Shown piece after piece: positions 33,897-43,476 of a stretch of DNA of 64,000 nucleotides (position 1 is its first letter; every line of letters begins with the position of its first letter). Position numbers and translations under genes: made by a program. This DNA comes from Agrobacterium tumefaciens (GTDB taxonomy: Bacteria > Pseudomonadota > Alphaproteobacteria > Rhizobiales > Rhizobiaceae), in NCBI RefSeq assembly GCF_005221385.1, contig NZ_CP039904.1:868001-932000 (forward strand). The letters run 5' to 3'. The notes below the pieces were generated by a model. That model had not been told where the DNA came from. It saw only the letters and a program-made list of their open reading frames with translations, and ran no database searches.

Positions 33897-34778
33897 TTAG
33901 AGCCGTTGATAGCGCCGTAGGATTTCCATAATTCGGTCGTCCTGGTCCGGATCGGGCAACAGAGCCGGCTGGCGACTGGCGCCGACGGAGGGGTCTTGAA
34001 GATAGAGCGAGCGCTTGACCATGGCGGGCGCAAAACCGAGCGCGTAGAGGTCAGTGCGGAAGGCTGTGTAGATCGCCTGCTGGCGTTCAGCCTCAGTGAT
34101 ATTGCCGGCGTTGAATGCATTGAGAATGCAGGCAAGCACATCCGGCATGGCGTTGCCAAGGCCGGAAATACAGCCTGCCGCGCCGTTCTGCAACGACCAC
34201 AGAACAAGGTGATCGGGGCCGGAATAGACCTCGAAACCGGATATTTCCTTCGCCACCTGGAGATAGGCCTCCAGCGTCTGCTGCGCGCCACCGGAATCCT
34301 TGATGCCGGCGATATTGCCATGGGTTGCAAGTTTGCGCGCGGTTTCCGGCTCTATGTGATTCTGGGTGCGGGCGGGGATATCGTAGAGATAGGTCGGGGT
34401 CTCAACGGCATCGGCCACCGTCGAGAAATGGCGGATCAGGCCATCTTGCGTGCATGCGATGAAAAAGGGCGTGATAACGGCGATACCATCGACGCCGATA
34501 CGGTCGAAGGCTTTGGCAAGCTGTATGGTCTCGAATGTGGCGGGCATGCCGGCATTGACGATGACTTTGGCGCGACCGGCCACTTCGTCCACCACTTCTT
34601 CGGTCAGGCGGATTTTTTCTTCATGGGTCAGCGCGGTAAAATCGCCGTTGGTGCCGGCGCACATGATGTTGTTGCCAGCCGCCACCTGGCGGCGCACCTG
34701 CGCGCGCGTGGCTTCATAATTGATCGTTTCGTCCTCGTTGAAACAGGTGACGAGCGCGACGAAGGCTTGTTTGGTCAT
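33897..34778 (-). CDS. Dihydrodipicolinate synthase / N-acetylneuraminate lyase family protein
   Basis: A 293-residue class I aldolase/lyase. Schiff-base Lys160 is in IAGIKDSGG, the active-site Tyr132 is in YLYDIPAR, and the carboxylate-binding loop is GTNGDF (about 42-47) instead of the GTTGE of true DapA. This points away from lysine synthesis and toward a catabolic aldolase or dehydratase (NanA, KDG aldolase, or similar). The start overlaps the ABC ATPase stop by 4 bases, so it is co-translated with the dipeptide-type importer. With the divergent sialidase-like gene, a keto-acid sugar substrate is an attractive inference. Confidence 0.88.
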   Translation of the reverse strand: MTKQAFVALVTCFNEDETINYEATRAQVRRQVAAGNNIMCAGTNGDFTALTHEEKIRLTEEVVDEVAGRAKVIVNAGMPATFETIQLAKAFDRIGVDGIAVITPFFIACTQDGLIRHFSTVADAVETPTYLYDIPARTQNHIEPETARKLATHGNIAGIKDSGGAQQTLEAYLQVAKEISGFEVYSGPDHLVLWSLQNGAAGCISGLGNAMPDVLACILNAFNAGNITEAERQQAIYTAFRTDLYALGFAPAMVKRSLYLQDPSVGASRQPALLPDPDQDDRIMEILRRYQRL

Positions 34779-36418
34779 GAAAGAACTCCACTTGAATTTC
34801 CGATGACATGGCCGGCATCCGCCGGGCCGCGCGCGGAATGCATATCGGGGTCGGGATCGAGGCTCGCCGAAAGCAGCGCGCGGGTATACTCCTCGCGCGG
34901 CGCCTCGAAAACCTGCCGGACGCTGCCGAATTCCACTACCTCGCCGCGCTGCATGACCATGACGTGATCGGCGAAATCGCGAACCACCGGCAGGTCATGC
35001 GCGATAAAGATGAAGGAGAGGCCCATTTCGCGGCGCAGCTTGTCCAGAAGCGCGATGACCTGCGCCTGAACCGAAACGTCAAGCGCCGAGACCGCCTCAT
35101 CGCAGATGATGAGCTTCGGCTCAAGCGCCAAGGCACGGGCAATCGCGATCCGCTGCCGCTGGCCACCGGAGAACTGGTGGGGATAACGGCGCATATGTTC
35201 CGGAGACAGGCCGACCTGATGCAGCAATTCGGCGACCCGCTCGCGCCATCTTGCCTTGGGCAATATCTCCGGATGGATAACCCAGGCCTCGGAAATCAAT
35301 TGGAACACCGTCATGCGGGGATTAAGCGACTGGGTGGGGTCCTGAAACACCATTTGCAGATCACGCCGGAGCGCAAAGAGTTCCGCAGGCGGAAGCTTGA
35401 AGAGATCGCGGCCCTTCCACAAGGCGCTGCCCGAATCCGGCTCATCGAGCCGCAGCAGAATGCGCGCCAGCGTTGACTTGCCGGAACCACTTTCCCCAAC
35501 GACAGCAATAGTCTCACCAGCCATCAGATCAAAGGAAACCCCCTTCAGCGCTTCGAATGCGCCGTACCGCTTGCGCACGTCACGCACGCTGAGCAGCGCT
35601 TCGCCCACCGCCTGCGGCTCGTGCATTTCGCCCCGGCCGGGGGCGGCGCTGATAAGCTTGCGGGTATAGGGGTGCTGCGGATTGCGATAGACCTCGCGAA
35701 CCGTGCCGGCTTCCACCAGCACGCCCTTTTCCATCACCACTACCCGGTCGGCGATTTCGGCGACGACGCCGAGATCATGGGTGATGATGAGTACGGCCAT
35801 ACCGGTTTCCCGCTGCAGCTCCTTGAGCAGGGACAGCACCTCCGCCTGCACCGTCACGTCAAGCGCGGTGGTCGGTTCGTCGGCGATCAGCAGGTCGGGC
35901 TGCAGCGCCAGCGCCATGGCGATCATGACGCGCTGGCGTTGGCCGCCGGAAAATTCATGCGGATATTTCCTCAAGGCGCCATCCGGATCGGGAATGCCGA
36001 CACGCGCGACAAGCCGCCTTGCCTCCGCCTCAGCTTCCGCCTTGCCCATGCCATGGGTGGTCATCGCCTCACGGATCTGCCAGCCGACAGTATAGACGGG
36101 ATTGAGATGGCTGAGCGGATCCTGAAAGATCATGGCGATGCGCCGGCCGTTGACCTCGCGGCGCGCTTCTGCCGGCATGGTCAGAAGGTCTTTGCCGTCA
36201 AGCAATATCTGGCCGCTGCTGATATGTCCGGGCGGCATGTCGATGAGGTTCATAATGGCTGAGGACGATACCGATTTGCCGGAGCCGCTTTCACCGAGGA
36301 TCGCCAGCGTTTCGCCACGGTCGATATGGTAGGAAACATCCTTGACCGCATGGACGACACCGCTTGCGGTGTGAAACTCCACGGAAAGATTGCGCACGTC
36401 GAGAAGATGGTCAGCCAT
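34775..36418 (-). CDS. Dipeptide/oligopeptide-type ABC transporter, fused ATP-binding protein (DppDF/GsiA-like)
   Basis: A 547-residue protein with two complete nucleotide-binding domains. Domain 1 (about 1-265) has Walker A GESGSGKS, signature FSGGQRQR and Walker B LLIADEPTTALDV. Domain 2 (about 280-540) has GESGSGKST, FSGGQRQR and LIICDEAVSALDV. Each is followed by the oligopeptide-family C-terminal element (NPQHPYTRKLI and the equivalent APREEYTRALL). It powers the two permeases encoded upstream. It overlaps the DppC-like gene by 8 bases and the lyase gene by 4. Confidence 0.95.
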   Translation of the reverse strand: MADHLLDVRNLSVEFHTASGVVHAVKDVSYHIDRGETLAILGESGSGKSVSSSAIMNLIDMPPGHISSGQILLDGKDLLTMPAEARREVNGRRIAMIFQDPLSHLNPVYTVGWQIREAMTTHGMGKAEAEAEARRLVARVGIPDPDGALRKYPHEFSGGQRQRVMIAMALALQPDLLIADEPTTALDVTVQAEVLSLLKELQRETGMAVLIITHDLGVVAEIADRVVVMEKGVLVEAGTVREVYRNPQHPYTRKLISAAPGRGEMHEPQAVGEALLSVRDVRKRYGAFEALKGVSFDLMAGETIAVVGESGSGKSTLARILLRLDEPDSGSALWKGRDLFKLPPAELFALRRDLQMVFQDPTQSLNPRMTVFQLISEAWVIHPEILPKARWRERVAELLHQVGLSPEHMRRYPHQFSGGQRQRIAIARALALEPKLIICDEAVSALDVSVQAQVIALLDKLRREMGLSFIFIAHDLPVVRDFADHVMVMQRGEVVEFGSVRQVFEAPREEYTRALLSASLDPDPDMHSARGPADAGHVIGNSSGVLS

Positions 36419-37334
36419 GCTTGCGGCCTTTCATTTCCAGCCGCCAGCGTTGCACGGGGTCTAGCGCGATGCGCAGCCAGTTGGAAAGCAGGTTGAGCGA
36501 CAGGGTGGTGAGGATGATGGCAAGGCCCGGCCAGAAGGACAGCCACCAGGCATTGGTGAGATATTGCCGCCCCTGCGAAATCATCAGGCCCCAGGTGATT
36601 TCCGGCGGCTGAATGCCGATGCCAAGGAAGGACAATGCGCTTTCCGCCAGCATTACATAAGCGAAATCGAGCGTCGCAAGCGTCGTCAGCGTTGGCAGCA
36701 CCACGGGCAAGATGTGGCGGAACAGAATGCGTTTGCCCGATGCGCCCATCACCCTTGCCGCCTGCACGAACATGCGCTCGCGCACCTCCAGCACCTCGGC
36801 CCTTGTGGTGCGGATGTAAACGGGAATGCGGGTGATCGCCAGAACAAGCATCAGGTTGAGGATGGAGGAACCGAGCAGATAAAGCACGATGACCGCGATC
36901 AGCAGCGACGGAAACGACATGATCACATCGGCAAGCCGCATGATGATCTGGCCGACGCGGTTTGAGGAAAAACCGGCGATGAGGCCAAGCACTGTCCCGG
37001 TGACAGCGGAGAGAAGCACGGCGCCGGCGGCGATCATCAGCGTGTTTTGCGTGGCGGCGACGATGCGCGCCAGAAGCGAGCGGCCGAGCGCATCCGCTCC
37101 CAGCCAGAAGTACCATTCACGCTGCCAGTCGAACGGCGCGAGATTACGTCCGCGCAGGTTCTGTTTCGTCGCGAGATCGCCAAGCCAGGCCGGGCCGACA
37201 AAGGCGAGTATGACGATGACGACGAGGAAGATCGCGGCACAGAGTGCGAATTTATCCGCCCACAACATGCGCAGCATGCGCATTGCAAAGGACGGCTCAT
37301 CGATGATCTCGGTATCGGCGTTCAAAAGGCTCAT
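36411..37334 (-). CDS. Dipeptide-type ABC transporter permease (DppC-like)
   Basis: A 307-residue inner-membrane permease of the DppC/OppC class, with an N-terminal cytoplasmic stretch, a first membrane segment (AICAAIFLVVIVILAFVG), the HWLGADALGRSLLAR-like motif (FWLGADALGRSLLARI) and the EAA loop in RAEVLEVRERMFVQAARVMGAS. A GGAGG Shine-Dalgarno lies 10 bases before the ATG. It sits between the DppB-like permease and fused ATPase genes. Confidence 0.95.
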   Translation of the reverse strand: MSLLNADTEIIDEPSFAMRMLRMLWADKFALCAAIFLVVIVILAFVGPAWLGDLATKQNLRGRNLAPFDWQREWYFWLGADALGRSLLARIVAATQNTLMIAAGAVLLSAVTGTVLGLIAGFSSNRVGQIIMRLADVIMSFPSLLIAVIVLYLLGSSILNLMLVLAITRIPVYIRTTRAEVLEVRERMFVQAARVMGASGKRILFRHILPVVLPTLTTLATLDFAYVMLAESALSFLGIGIQPPEITWGLMISQGRQYLTNAWWLSFWPGLAIILTTLSLNLLSNWLRIALDPVQRWRLEMKGRKHG

Positions 37335-37349
37335 GGCTGAATGGCCTCC

Positions 37350-38264
37350 TCAGTGCCGGATACGCGGATCGAGCAGCGCATAGGCGATATCGATCAGTAC
37401 GTTCATCAGGAAGATCGCCAGCGCCGTCACGAGAATGGCGGCCAGAACGACGTTGAAATCGCGCTGAAGAATGGAATCGATCATCAGCTTGCCGACACCC
37501 GGAAACCCGAAGATGGTTTCAACGATGACGGCGCCATTGAGAAGGCTTGCGGCCTGATCGCCGATGACGGTGATGACGGGAAGCATGGCGTTGCGCAGGG
37601 CATGGATGAAGATGATCGGCCCGGATTTCACACCCTTGGCGCGCGCCGTTTTCACGTAAGCCGACGACAAAGCCCCGATCATCGAGCCGCGCACCACCTG
37701 CACAATGATACCGAAGGGGCGCACGAACAACACCGAGATCGGCAATATCCAGTGCAGCACCGAGCCCGTGCCTGATGTGGGCAGCCATGCGAGATTGACG
37801 GAAAAAACGACGATCGCCACGATTGCCAGCCAGAAATCCGGAACCGAAGCGCCGACGAGCGAAATGGTCGAGGCCATGCGGTCGAAAAAGCCACCGGACC
37901 GGAAAGCCGCAAGCGAGCCGACAACGATGGCCGCAGTGGTAACCAGCGACATGGTGATGACCGCGAGCCAGAGCGTCCAGTTGAAAGCCTCCAGCACCAC
38001 ATCCAGCGCCGGGCGGGCTTTTCGGAGCGATTCACCCAGATCACCCGTCATCACATCACCCGCATAACGCAGGAATTGCACCATCAGCGGATCGTTCAGC
38101 CCATGCAGCGCGCGAAACTGCTGCTTCAATTCCTCCGAGGCCTCCACCGGCAAAAACAGCGCGGCCGGATCACCCGTCAGGCGGGACAGGAAGAAAACCA
38201 TCACGATGAGGCCGATCAGGGAGATCAGGCTCGCAACGGAACGTTTTCGGATGAAGCTCAGCAT
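37350..38264 (-). CDS. Dipeptide-type ABC transporter permease (DppB-like)
   Basis: A 304-residue permease of the DppB/OppB class. The N-terminus is cytoplasmic, followed by a membrane segment (VASLISLIGLIVMVFFLSRL), the periplasmic GDPAALFLP and LNDPLMVQFLRYAGDVMTGDLG motifs, and the ATPase-contact loop SAYVKTARAKGVKS. Six predicted membrane segments. It is the first permease of the importer, 73 bases after the binding protein gene. Confidence 0.95.
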   Translation of the reverse strand: MLSFIRKRSVASLISLIGLIVMVFFLSRLTGDPAALFLPVEASEELKQQFRALHGLNDPLMVQFLRYAGDVMTGDLGESLRKARPALDVVLEAFNWTLWLAVITMSLVTTAAIVVGSLAAFRSGGFFDRMASTISLVGASVPDFWLAIVAIVVFSVNLAWLPTSGTGSVLHWILPISVLFVRPFGIIVQVVRGSMIGALSSAYVKTARAKGVKSGPIIFIHALRNAMLPVITVIGDQAASLLNGAVIVETIFGFPGVGKLMIDSILQRDFNVVLAAILVTALAIFLMNVLIDIAYALLDPRIRH

Positions 38265-38337
38265 GGTTGCCTCCGGGGTTCAACGCGGCGGCAAGGCTTT
38301 CGCCCTGCCGCCGCTCATTGGCTTAAGGTTCGGGGCT

Positions 38338-39846
38338 TTATTTGATGCCGATTTCCGAAAGCTGCAGCATCGAGTTGGTGGCGATGGTGGGCTTGAAGTC
38401 CAGACGTTCGGAAACGCGGGAGAAACCGACCATATGGAACAGCAGCACATCGGCCACGACATCATCATGCAAATAGGCGATGAGTTCGGACCAGAGCTTG
38501 GCGCGCTCGTCACCGACGGCTGCGGAGGCGCGTTCGATCAGGTCATCCACCTTGGGATCCGAGAAGCCGGACTGCGTGCCCTTGGTGGCATATTTGAAGA
38601 ACATGGTGAAAGACGGATCGCCCTTGGAATTGTCGTGCATGGCAGCGACGATCTGCGGTCCACGACCTTCCTTGAAAGGCTTGGAATAATAGCTCTCGTG
38701 TTCGGCCACTTCCACGAATTTCAGGTCGATCTTGAAGCCGACGTCCTGCAATTGCTGCTGGATCGCCTCCATGATTTCGGTGACATTCGGGAAATTCGCC
38801 GTGCGTGCGATGATGGTGATCGGCGTATCCACCTTCACACCGGCAGCTTTCGCTTCTTCCAGAAGCTTCTTTGCGCCGTCAGGGTCGTAAGGGAAAACCT
38901 TGACGTCGGGGTTCCAGCCAAGCGTCGTCGGCGGAACCAGCGCGGTCGCCAGCACTGCACCTTCCGGAACCAGCGTGCCGAGGAAGGCCTGACGGTCGAT
39001 GGCGAGGTTGAGCGCGCGGCGCACCCGCACATCGTTTAGCGGCGCGATGTTGTGGTCGAGGCGCATATAAACCGTCTCGCTATCAAGATAGGAAAAATCG
39101 GTCTTCGAATTGGTCGCGTCGAGCTGGGAAATGGAGGGCGAAAGATCGGCCTCGCCGGTCTGCACCATGGCAGCGCGAACCGAAGGATCGGCACGGAAAA
39201 GATATGTCGCTTCCGTCACCTGCGGCTTCTTGCCCCAATAATCGTCACGTGCAGTCAGAACGATCTGCTGGCCCGGCGTCCAGTTGGTCAGCTTGTAAGG
39301 TCCGGTACCGACAGGCTCGCGGATGAATTCCATCTTGGTTTCTTCAGGAACGATGGTGACCAGCGACATCAGCAACGGCAGAATGGGCTGGGCCGGGTCT
39401 GTCTTGAAGTCGATCGTGTGGTCGTCAACAATCGAAGGCGTCACCGTCATGCCACCAAAATAACGGCGGGATTCGCAGGCGTTCTTGTCGCTCATGATAC
39501 GCTCGAAGCTGTGCTTCACGTCCTTGGCGTCGAAGGTGGTGCCGTCAGAGAACTTCACGCCTTCACGCAGATGGAAGCGCCAGCTTCCATCGGCATTCTG
39601 CTCCCATTTTTCGGCAAGCCGCGGCTGAACGCCGTTCTTGCCGCGCACATCGAGCTCGGTCAGCGTCTCGCTGACATTTTCCATGATGATGCGGCCAATG
39701 TTGGAGCGGGTCGCCATGCAGGGCTCCAGCAGGTCAGCCTCTTCCGCCAGCACGATCTTGATCGGCCCCGATGCCGCAAGCGCCGGCGAAACCGCAGCGC
39801 TGAGGGAACCCAAAACAAGGGCGCCCGCAATCAATGACTTCTTCAT
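38338..39846 (-). CDS. Dipeptide-type ABC transporter substrate-binding protein (family 5)
   Basis: A 502-residue periplasmic protein with a signal peptide (MKKSLIAGALVLGSLSAAV, cleaved near ALA-AS) and the SBP_bac_5 patterns LAEKWEQNADGSWRFHLREGVKFSDGTTFDAKDV and GTGPYKLTNWTPGQ. GGAGGAG lies 6 bases before the ATG at 39846; the frame is open further upstream, but that part is not protein-like. Family 5 proteins bind peptides, nickel, opines, oligosaccharides and, in the Sat system of Haemophilus ducreyi, sialic acid. The ligand here is unknown but should match the acid-sugar genes encoded divergently. Confidence 0.93.
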   Translation of the reverse strand: MKKSLIAGALVLGSLSAAVSPALAASGPIKIVLAEEADLLEPCMATRSNIGRIIMENVSETLTELDVRGKNGVQPRLAEKWEQNADGSWRFHLREGVKFSDGTTFDAKDVKHSFERIMSDKNACESRRYFGGMTVTPSIVDDHTIDFKTDPAQPILPLLMSLVTIVPEETKMEFIREPVGTGPYKLTNWTPGQQIVLTARDDYWGKKPQVTEATYLFRADPSVRAAMVQTGEADLSPSISQLDATNSKTDFSYLDSETVYMRLDHNIAPLNDVRVRRALNLAIDRQAFLGTLVPEGAVLATALVPPTTLGWNPDVKVFPYDPDGAKKLLEEAKAAGVKVDTPITIIARTANFPNVTEIMEAIQQQLQDVGFKIDLKFVEVAEHESYYSKPFKEGRGPQIVAAMHDNSKGDPSFTMFFKYATKGTQSGFSDPKVDDLIERASAAVGDERAKLWSELIAYLHDDVVADVLLFHMVGFSRVSERLDFKPTIATNSMLQLSEIGIK

Positions 39847-40168
39847 TCCGTTCTCCTCCCAGATCAGAAATTCAGCAACATGGCGGCGTGCCGCAAGGGG
39901 TTTTAAAAAAAGCCCCGCCTCCTGCATCGAGGAGCATGGCGTGCGGATGATCGTCTCCTCCACCCGTGAACAGAGCATCGGCGCTATCACATTTTTTGTC
40001 AATTTATTTTTCGTAAGCATTTTTTATTCGCGCCATAATAACAATTATTATTATTTTAAAACAGATAATTAGATGTAATAATCAAAACCTATAAGACCCG
40101 GTTTTTGTTTAAATAAACTTGACAACTTTTCGAATATGCCATTTTCATCAGGCCAAGAGGAGACCACG
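39847..40168. promoter_or_regulatory. Divergent 322-base promoter region
   Basis: An AT-rich intergenic region separates the importer (minus) from the sialidase-like operon (plus). Two TTGACA boxes face outward: on the plus strand at 40119-40124 and on the minus strand at 40002-39997. They are reasonable -35 candidates, although I see no good -10 for either. A 17-base palindrome lies between them. A plausible controller is the GntR protein at 43477-44184. Confidence 0.5.
40035..40051. promoter_or_regulatory. Palindrome between the divergent promoters
   Basis: ATAATAA-CAA-TTATTAT is a perfect 7-3-7 inverted repeat midway between the two candidate -35 boxes. A related but imperfect AATAAC/TTATTAT stretch lies at 45304-45321, upstream of the acid-sugar kinase gene. 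It may be an operator shared by the cluster, though low-complexity AT sequence makes chance more likely than usual. Confidence 0.4.
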
Positions 40169-41365
40169 ATGACCCCTGATGACATCGCTCACGCCATGAC
40201 CGGAGCCATCCGCGCCACGTCAGAAAAACGGCAGGAAGCGCTTCTGCCGTCGCCGATGATCCAGAACCACGCAAGCTTTCTGCACTTGGCTGATGACGGC
40301 GCTTTGCTGTGCGCGTGGTTCGGCGGCACGCTGGAAGGAAAATCGGATATTTCGATCTTCGCTTCCGTGCTGATGCCCGGCGCTACCAGCTGGGGCGCAC
40401 CACAGCGCCTGAGCCACGATCCTGCCCATTCCGAACAGAACCCGGTTCTTTTCACCGCGCCGGATGGCGCCCTCTGGCTGTTTCACACCGCCCAGCCCTC
40501 CGGCAATCAAGACGAATGCCGCATCCGCATGGCGCGTGTCACCCGTGATGCGACGGCACCGGAAAAGCTCATCTCCGAAGAGGGGCGTTTTCTCGATCTC
40601 CCGAAGGGCTGCTTCATCCGCGCGCCGCTGCGCATTCGTGATGACGGCGCCTGGCTGCTGCCGATCTTCCGCTGCATCCAGCGCCCCGGCCAGAAATGGA
40701 ACGGCAGCCACGATACGGCAGCGCTTGGCATATCCAAGGACAATGGCCTGACGTGGCACTTGCAAGACCTAGGAGATTCGACCGGCTGCGTGCATATGAG
40801 TCCTGTTGTGGGCAGTAATACGCGCTATTCCGCCTTCTTCCGTCGCCGGCAGGCCGATTTCGTTTACCGCACGGAAAGCGCCGATGGCGGCCGCTCCTGG
40901 TCAAAGCCGCAGCCGACCGACGTGCCGAACAACAATTCCTCCATCGCCGCAATCAAGCTCGGTGACGGCCGGCTGGCGATGATCTGCAATCCCGTCAGCG
41001 CCGCGCAATCGAGCGACCGGCGCGCCTCGCTTTATGACGAGCTTGGAGAGGATGACGGCAGGCCGGAGGCCGATCCGACAGGCGGATGCGTGCCCGTCTG
41101 GGGCGTGTCGCGCGCGCCGGTTTCCATCTGCATCTCCGATGACGATGGGCGCAGCTTCCCCATCCGTATCCTGATCGAAGATGGTCCAGGCACCTGCCTG
41201 TCGAACGATTCGACTGACGGCCGCAATCTGGAAATGTCCTATCCATGGCTTCTGGAAGCGCCGGACGGTACGCTGCACGCAAGCTACACCTATCATCGCC
41301 GCGCAATCAAATATGTCCGGCTGGCGCCCGGCTGGGCCGAGGCCAAGGACGAGGAAAAAAGATGA
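40169..41365 (+). CDS. Sialidase-like (predicted neuraminidase, BNR/Asp-box) protein
   Basis: A 398-residue six-bladed beta-propeller protein of the predicted neuraminidase family (COG4692/BNR_2). Three Asp-boxes are visible: SKDNGLTW (about 202-209), SADGGRSW and SDDDGRSF. The C-terminal [25 protein letters not shown] is diagnostic of the family. There is no signal peptide, so it should be cytoplasmic and act on imported material. True sialidase activity is unproven for this family. AAGAGGAG lies 6 bases before the ATG at 40169. Its stop overlaps the PdxA2-type gene by 4 bases. Confidence 0.85.
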   Translation: MTPDDIAHAMTGAIRATSEKRQEALLPSPMIQNHASFLHLADDGALLCAWFGGTLEGKSDISIFASVLMPGATSWGAPQRLSHDPAHSEQNPVLFTAPDGALWLFHTAQPSGNQDECRIRMARVTRDATAPEKLISEEGRFLDLPKGCFIRAPLRIRDDGAWLLPIFRCIQRPGQKWNGSHDTAALGISKDNGLTWHLQDLGDSTGCVHMSPVVGSNTRYSAFFRRRQADFVYRTESADGGRSWSKPQPTDVPNNNSSIAAIKLGDGRLAMICNPVSAAQSSDRRASLYDELGEDDGRPEADPTGGCVPVWGVSRAPVSICISDDDGRSFPIRILIEDGPGTCLSNDSTDGRNLEMSYPWLLEAPDGTLHASYTYHRRAIKYVRLAPGWAEAKDEEKR

Positions 41366-42318
41366 GCAATATTATTGGCATCACCATGGGCGACCCCTGC
41401 GGCGTAGGCCCTGAGGTCACCGTCAGGGCGCTGGCTGAAATGTCCGCGCCTGACCGGGCCGCGACGCGGATTTACGGCAACCTCGCCACGCTTCTGGCGG
41501 CGCGGGATGCGCTTGGCGTTGACATTGATCTCTCGCAGCATGTGGTTGATCTGCCCATCGAGGGCGCGCCGCTGCCCTGGGGTACGCTGTCGCCGGTGGC
41601 TGGTGACGCCGCTTTCCGTTTCATCGAAAAGGCCGTGCGCGATGCCGAAGCGGGCGCAATCGGCTGTATCGTCACCGCACCGATCAACAAGGAGGCGCTT
41701 AACCTTGCCGGTCACCATTATGACGGCCACACCGGCATGCTGCGCAGCCTCACCGGCTCTTCGGCCGCCTATATGCTGCTTGCCTCCGAACGGCTGAAGG
41801 TCATCCACGTATCGACCCATGTCTCCCTGCAAGACGCCATTCGCCGGGCGACGACGGAGCGGGTGCTGGCGACCATCCGCGCCGGCAATGCCCACCTGAA
41901 GCGCATCGGTTACGAGCGGCCGCGCATCGCGGTTGCCGGCATCAATCCGCATTGCGGTGAAAACGGTCTGTTCGGCACCGAAGATGACGATCAGATCGCC
42001 CCGGCGGTCGCCGCCGCACGCGCCGAAGGCATCGAGGTGCAGGGGCCGATTTCCGCCGATACCGTGTTTCACCGGGCCTATTCCGGCGCTTTCGATCTCG
42101 TCGTGGCGCAATATCACGATCAGGGCCATATCCCGATCAAGCTCGTGGCCTTCGATACCGCCGTCAACGTTTCGGTCGATCTGCCGATAGATCGCACCTC
42201 CGTCGATCACGGCACGGCCTTCGACATTGCCGGCAAGGGCATCGCCAATCACGGCAACATGAATGAGGCCATCGCCTATGCCCGCAAGCTCGTGGCGGGC
42301 AAGAGCGCGAAAGGATAA
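41362..42318 (+). CDS. pdxA2: PdxA2-type 4-phospho-acid-sugar dehydrogenase (4-hydroxythreonine-4-phosphate dehydrogenase family)
   Basis: A 318-residue PdxA-family enzyme. It contains [13 protein letters not shown], the metal-binding histidines in HYDGHTGML and [12 protein letters not shown], and [16 protein letters not shown]. Besides the pyridoxine enzyme, the family includes PdxA2, which oxidises and decarboxylates D-threonate-4-phosphate or erythronate-4-phosphate to dihydroxyacetone phosphate, normally with a DUF1537 kinase. Such a kinase gene lies at 44189-45229, so an acid-sugar role is far more likely than vitamin B6 synthesis. ATG at 41362 overlaps the previous stop; the frame is open further up inside that gene. 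Confidence 0.92.
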   Translation: MSNIIGITMGDPCGVGPEVTVRALAEMSAPDRAATRIYGNLATLLAARDALGVDIDLSQHVVDLPIEGAPLPWGTLSPVAGDAAFRFIEKAVRDAEAGAIGCIVTAPINKEALNLAGHHYDGHTGMLRSLTGSSAAYMLLASERLKVIHVSTHVSLQDAIRRATTERVLATIRAGNAHLKRIGYERPRIAVAGINPHCGENGLFGTEDDDQIAPAVAAARAEGIEVQGPISADTVFHRAYSGAFDLVVAQYHDQGHIPIKLVAFDTAVNVSVDLPIDRTSVDHGTAFDIAGKGIANHGNMNEAIAYARKLVAGKSAKG

Positions 42319-42323
42319 ACACC

Positions 42324-43442
42324 ATGTCCATAGCTCCCATTCTCCTCCATCAGCCACGCAGGCTCGCCGTTGGCGCAGGCACCATCGCGCAGGTCGGCGC
42401 CTTCGCCGGCAAAACCGCATCGACCCTGGTGATCGCCACGCCACTGACGGCGAAATTCGTCGACCGTCTGCAATTGCAGGGCCCATTCACCGTCTTCGAT
42501 GCCATTCCCGGCGAGCCGGACACGGCGACACTCAATGCAGCATTGACGGCAGCACGCGCCGCCAAACCCGATCTCGTCATCGGCCTCGGCGGCGGTTCCG
42601 TGATGGATGTGGCAAAGCTGGTCTCCGCATTGTGGAATTCCAGCCAGACGCTCGAACAGGTGGCCGGACCGAACAGGGTCACAGGGTGCGATACACGGTT
42701 GGTGCAAATCGCCACCACTGCGGGCACCGGCTCGGAGGCCGGCATCCGCTCGCTGATCACCGATCCCGTCAAGGGCAACAAGATCGCGGTCGAAAGCCCT
42801 TACCTCATCGCGGATTTCGCGGTTCTCGATCCGGAGCTGACCTATTCCGTGCCATCAGCCGTGACGGCAGCGACGGGCGTGGATGCCATGGCCCATTGTG
42901 TCGAAGCCTTCACCAACCGCAAGGCTCACCCGATGATCGACGGGTTTGCCCGCATGGGCTTCGCGCTGGTCGGCAAATATCTGGCGCGCGCCGTTCGCGA
43001 TGGCGCGGATACTGAAGCCCGTGAGGGAATGATGCTTGCCTCCTATTATGGCGGCATCTGCCTCGGCCCGGTCAATACGGCGGCCGGCCACGCCATCGCC
43101 TATCCGCTCGGCACGCTTCTCAACCTGCCACACGGACTGGCGAATGCCATCGTTTTTCCGCATGTTCTGGCCTTCAACCAGCCTGCGGTTTCAGCAAAAA
43201 CAGCGGAAGTGGCAGATGCGCTGGGGCTTCGCAAGCATCTTTCGCCTGATGATCTGCGCAAGGCGGCAACGGATTTCTGCGCCGGGCTCGGCATCGAAAT
43301 GTCGCTGGCAAGGCATGGAGCGACAGAGACCGATCTTCCCCGTTATGCCGAGGACGCACACGCCATCCGCCGGCTGATGGACAATAATCCGGTCGATATG
43401 AGCCTTGAAGATGTACTCGGCATTTACCGCCGCGCCTTTTGA
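42324..43442 (+). CDS. Iron-containing alcohol dehydrogenase (maleylacetate-reductase-like)
   Basis: A 372-residue group III alcohol dehydrogenase. It has VIGLGGGSVMDVAKL, TTAGTGSEAGIRS, the metal-site TGVDAMAHCVEAF and the histidine-rich HAIAYPLGTLLNLPHGLANAIVFPH. It lies 5 bases after pdxA2, in the same operon. It likely oxidises or reduces a hydroxyl or aldehyde of the acid sugar before or after the kinase step. It is distinct from the other iron dehydrogenase at 6074-7252. Confidence 0.92.
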   Translation: MSIAPILLHQPRRLAVGAGTIAQVGAFAGKTASTLVIATPLTAKFVDRLQLQGPFTVFDAIPGEPDTATLNAALTAARAAKPDLVIGLGGGSVMDVAKLVSALWNSSQTLEQVAGPNRVTGCDTRLVQIATTAGTGSEAGIRSLITDPVKGNKIAVESPYLIADFAVLDPELTYSVPSAVTAATGVDAMAHCVEAFTNRKAHPMIDGFARMGFALVGKYLARAVRDGADTEAREGMMLASYYGGICLGPVNTAAGHAIAYPLGTLLNLPHGLANAIVFPHVLAFNQPAVSAKTAEVADALGLRKHLSPDDLRKAATDFCAGLGIEMSLARHGATETDLPRYAEDAHAIRRLMDNNPVDMSLEDVLGIYRRAF

Positions 43443-43476
43443 AAGAATGGCCGGCGCGCCTCCGGGCGCATCGGCC

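Noticed and set aside
41362..42318. PdxA for pyridoxine biosynthesis
   Set aside because: Operon context with a dehydrogenase and nearby DUF1537 kinase favours the PdxA2 acid-sugar role.
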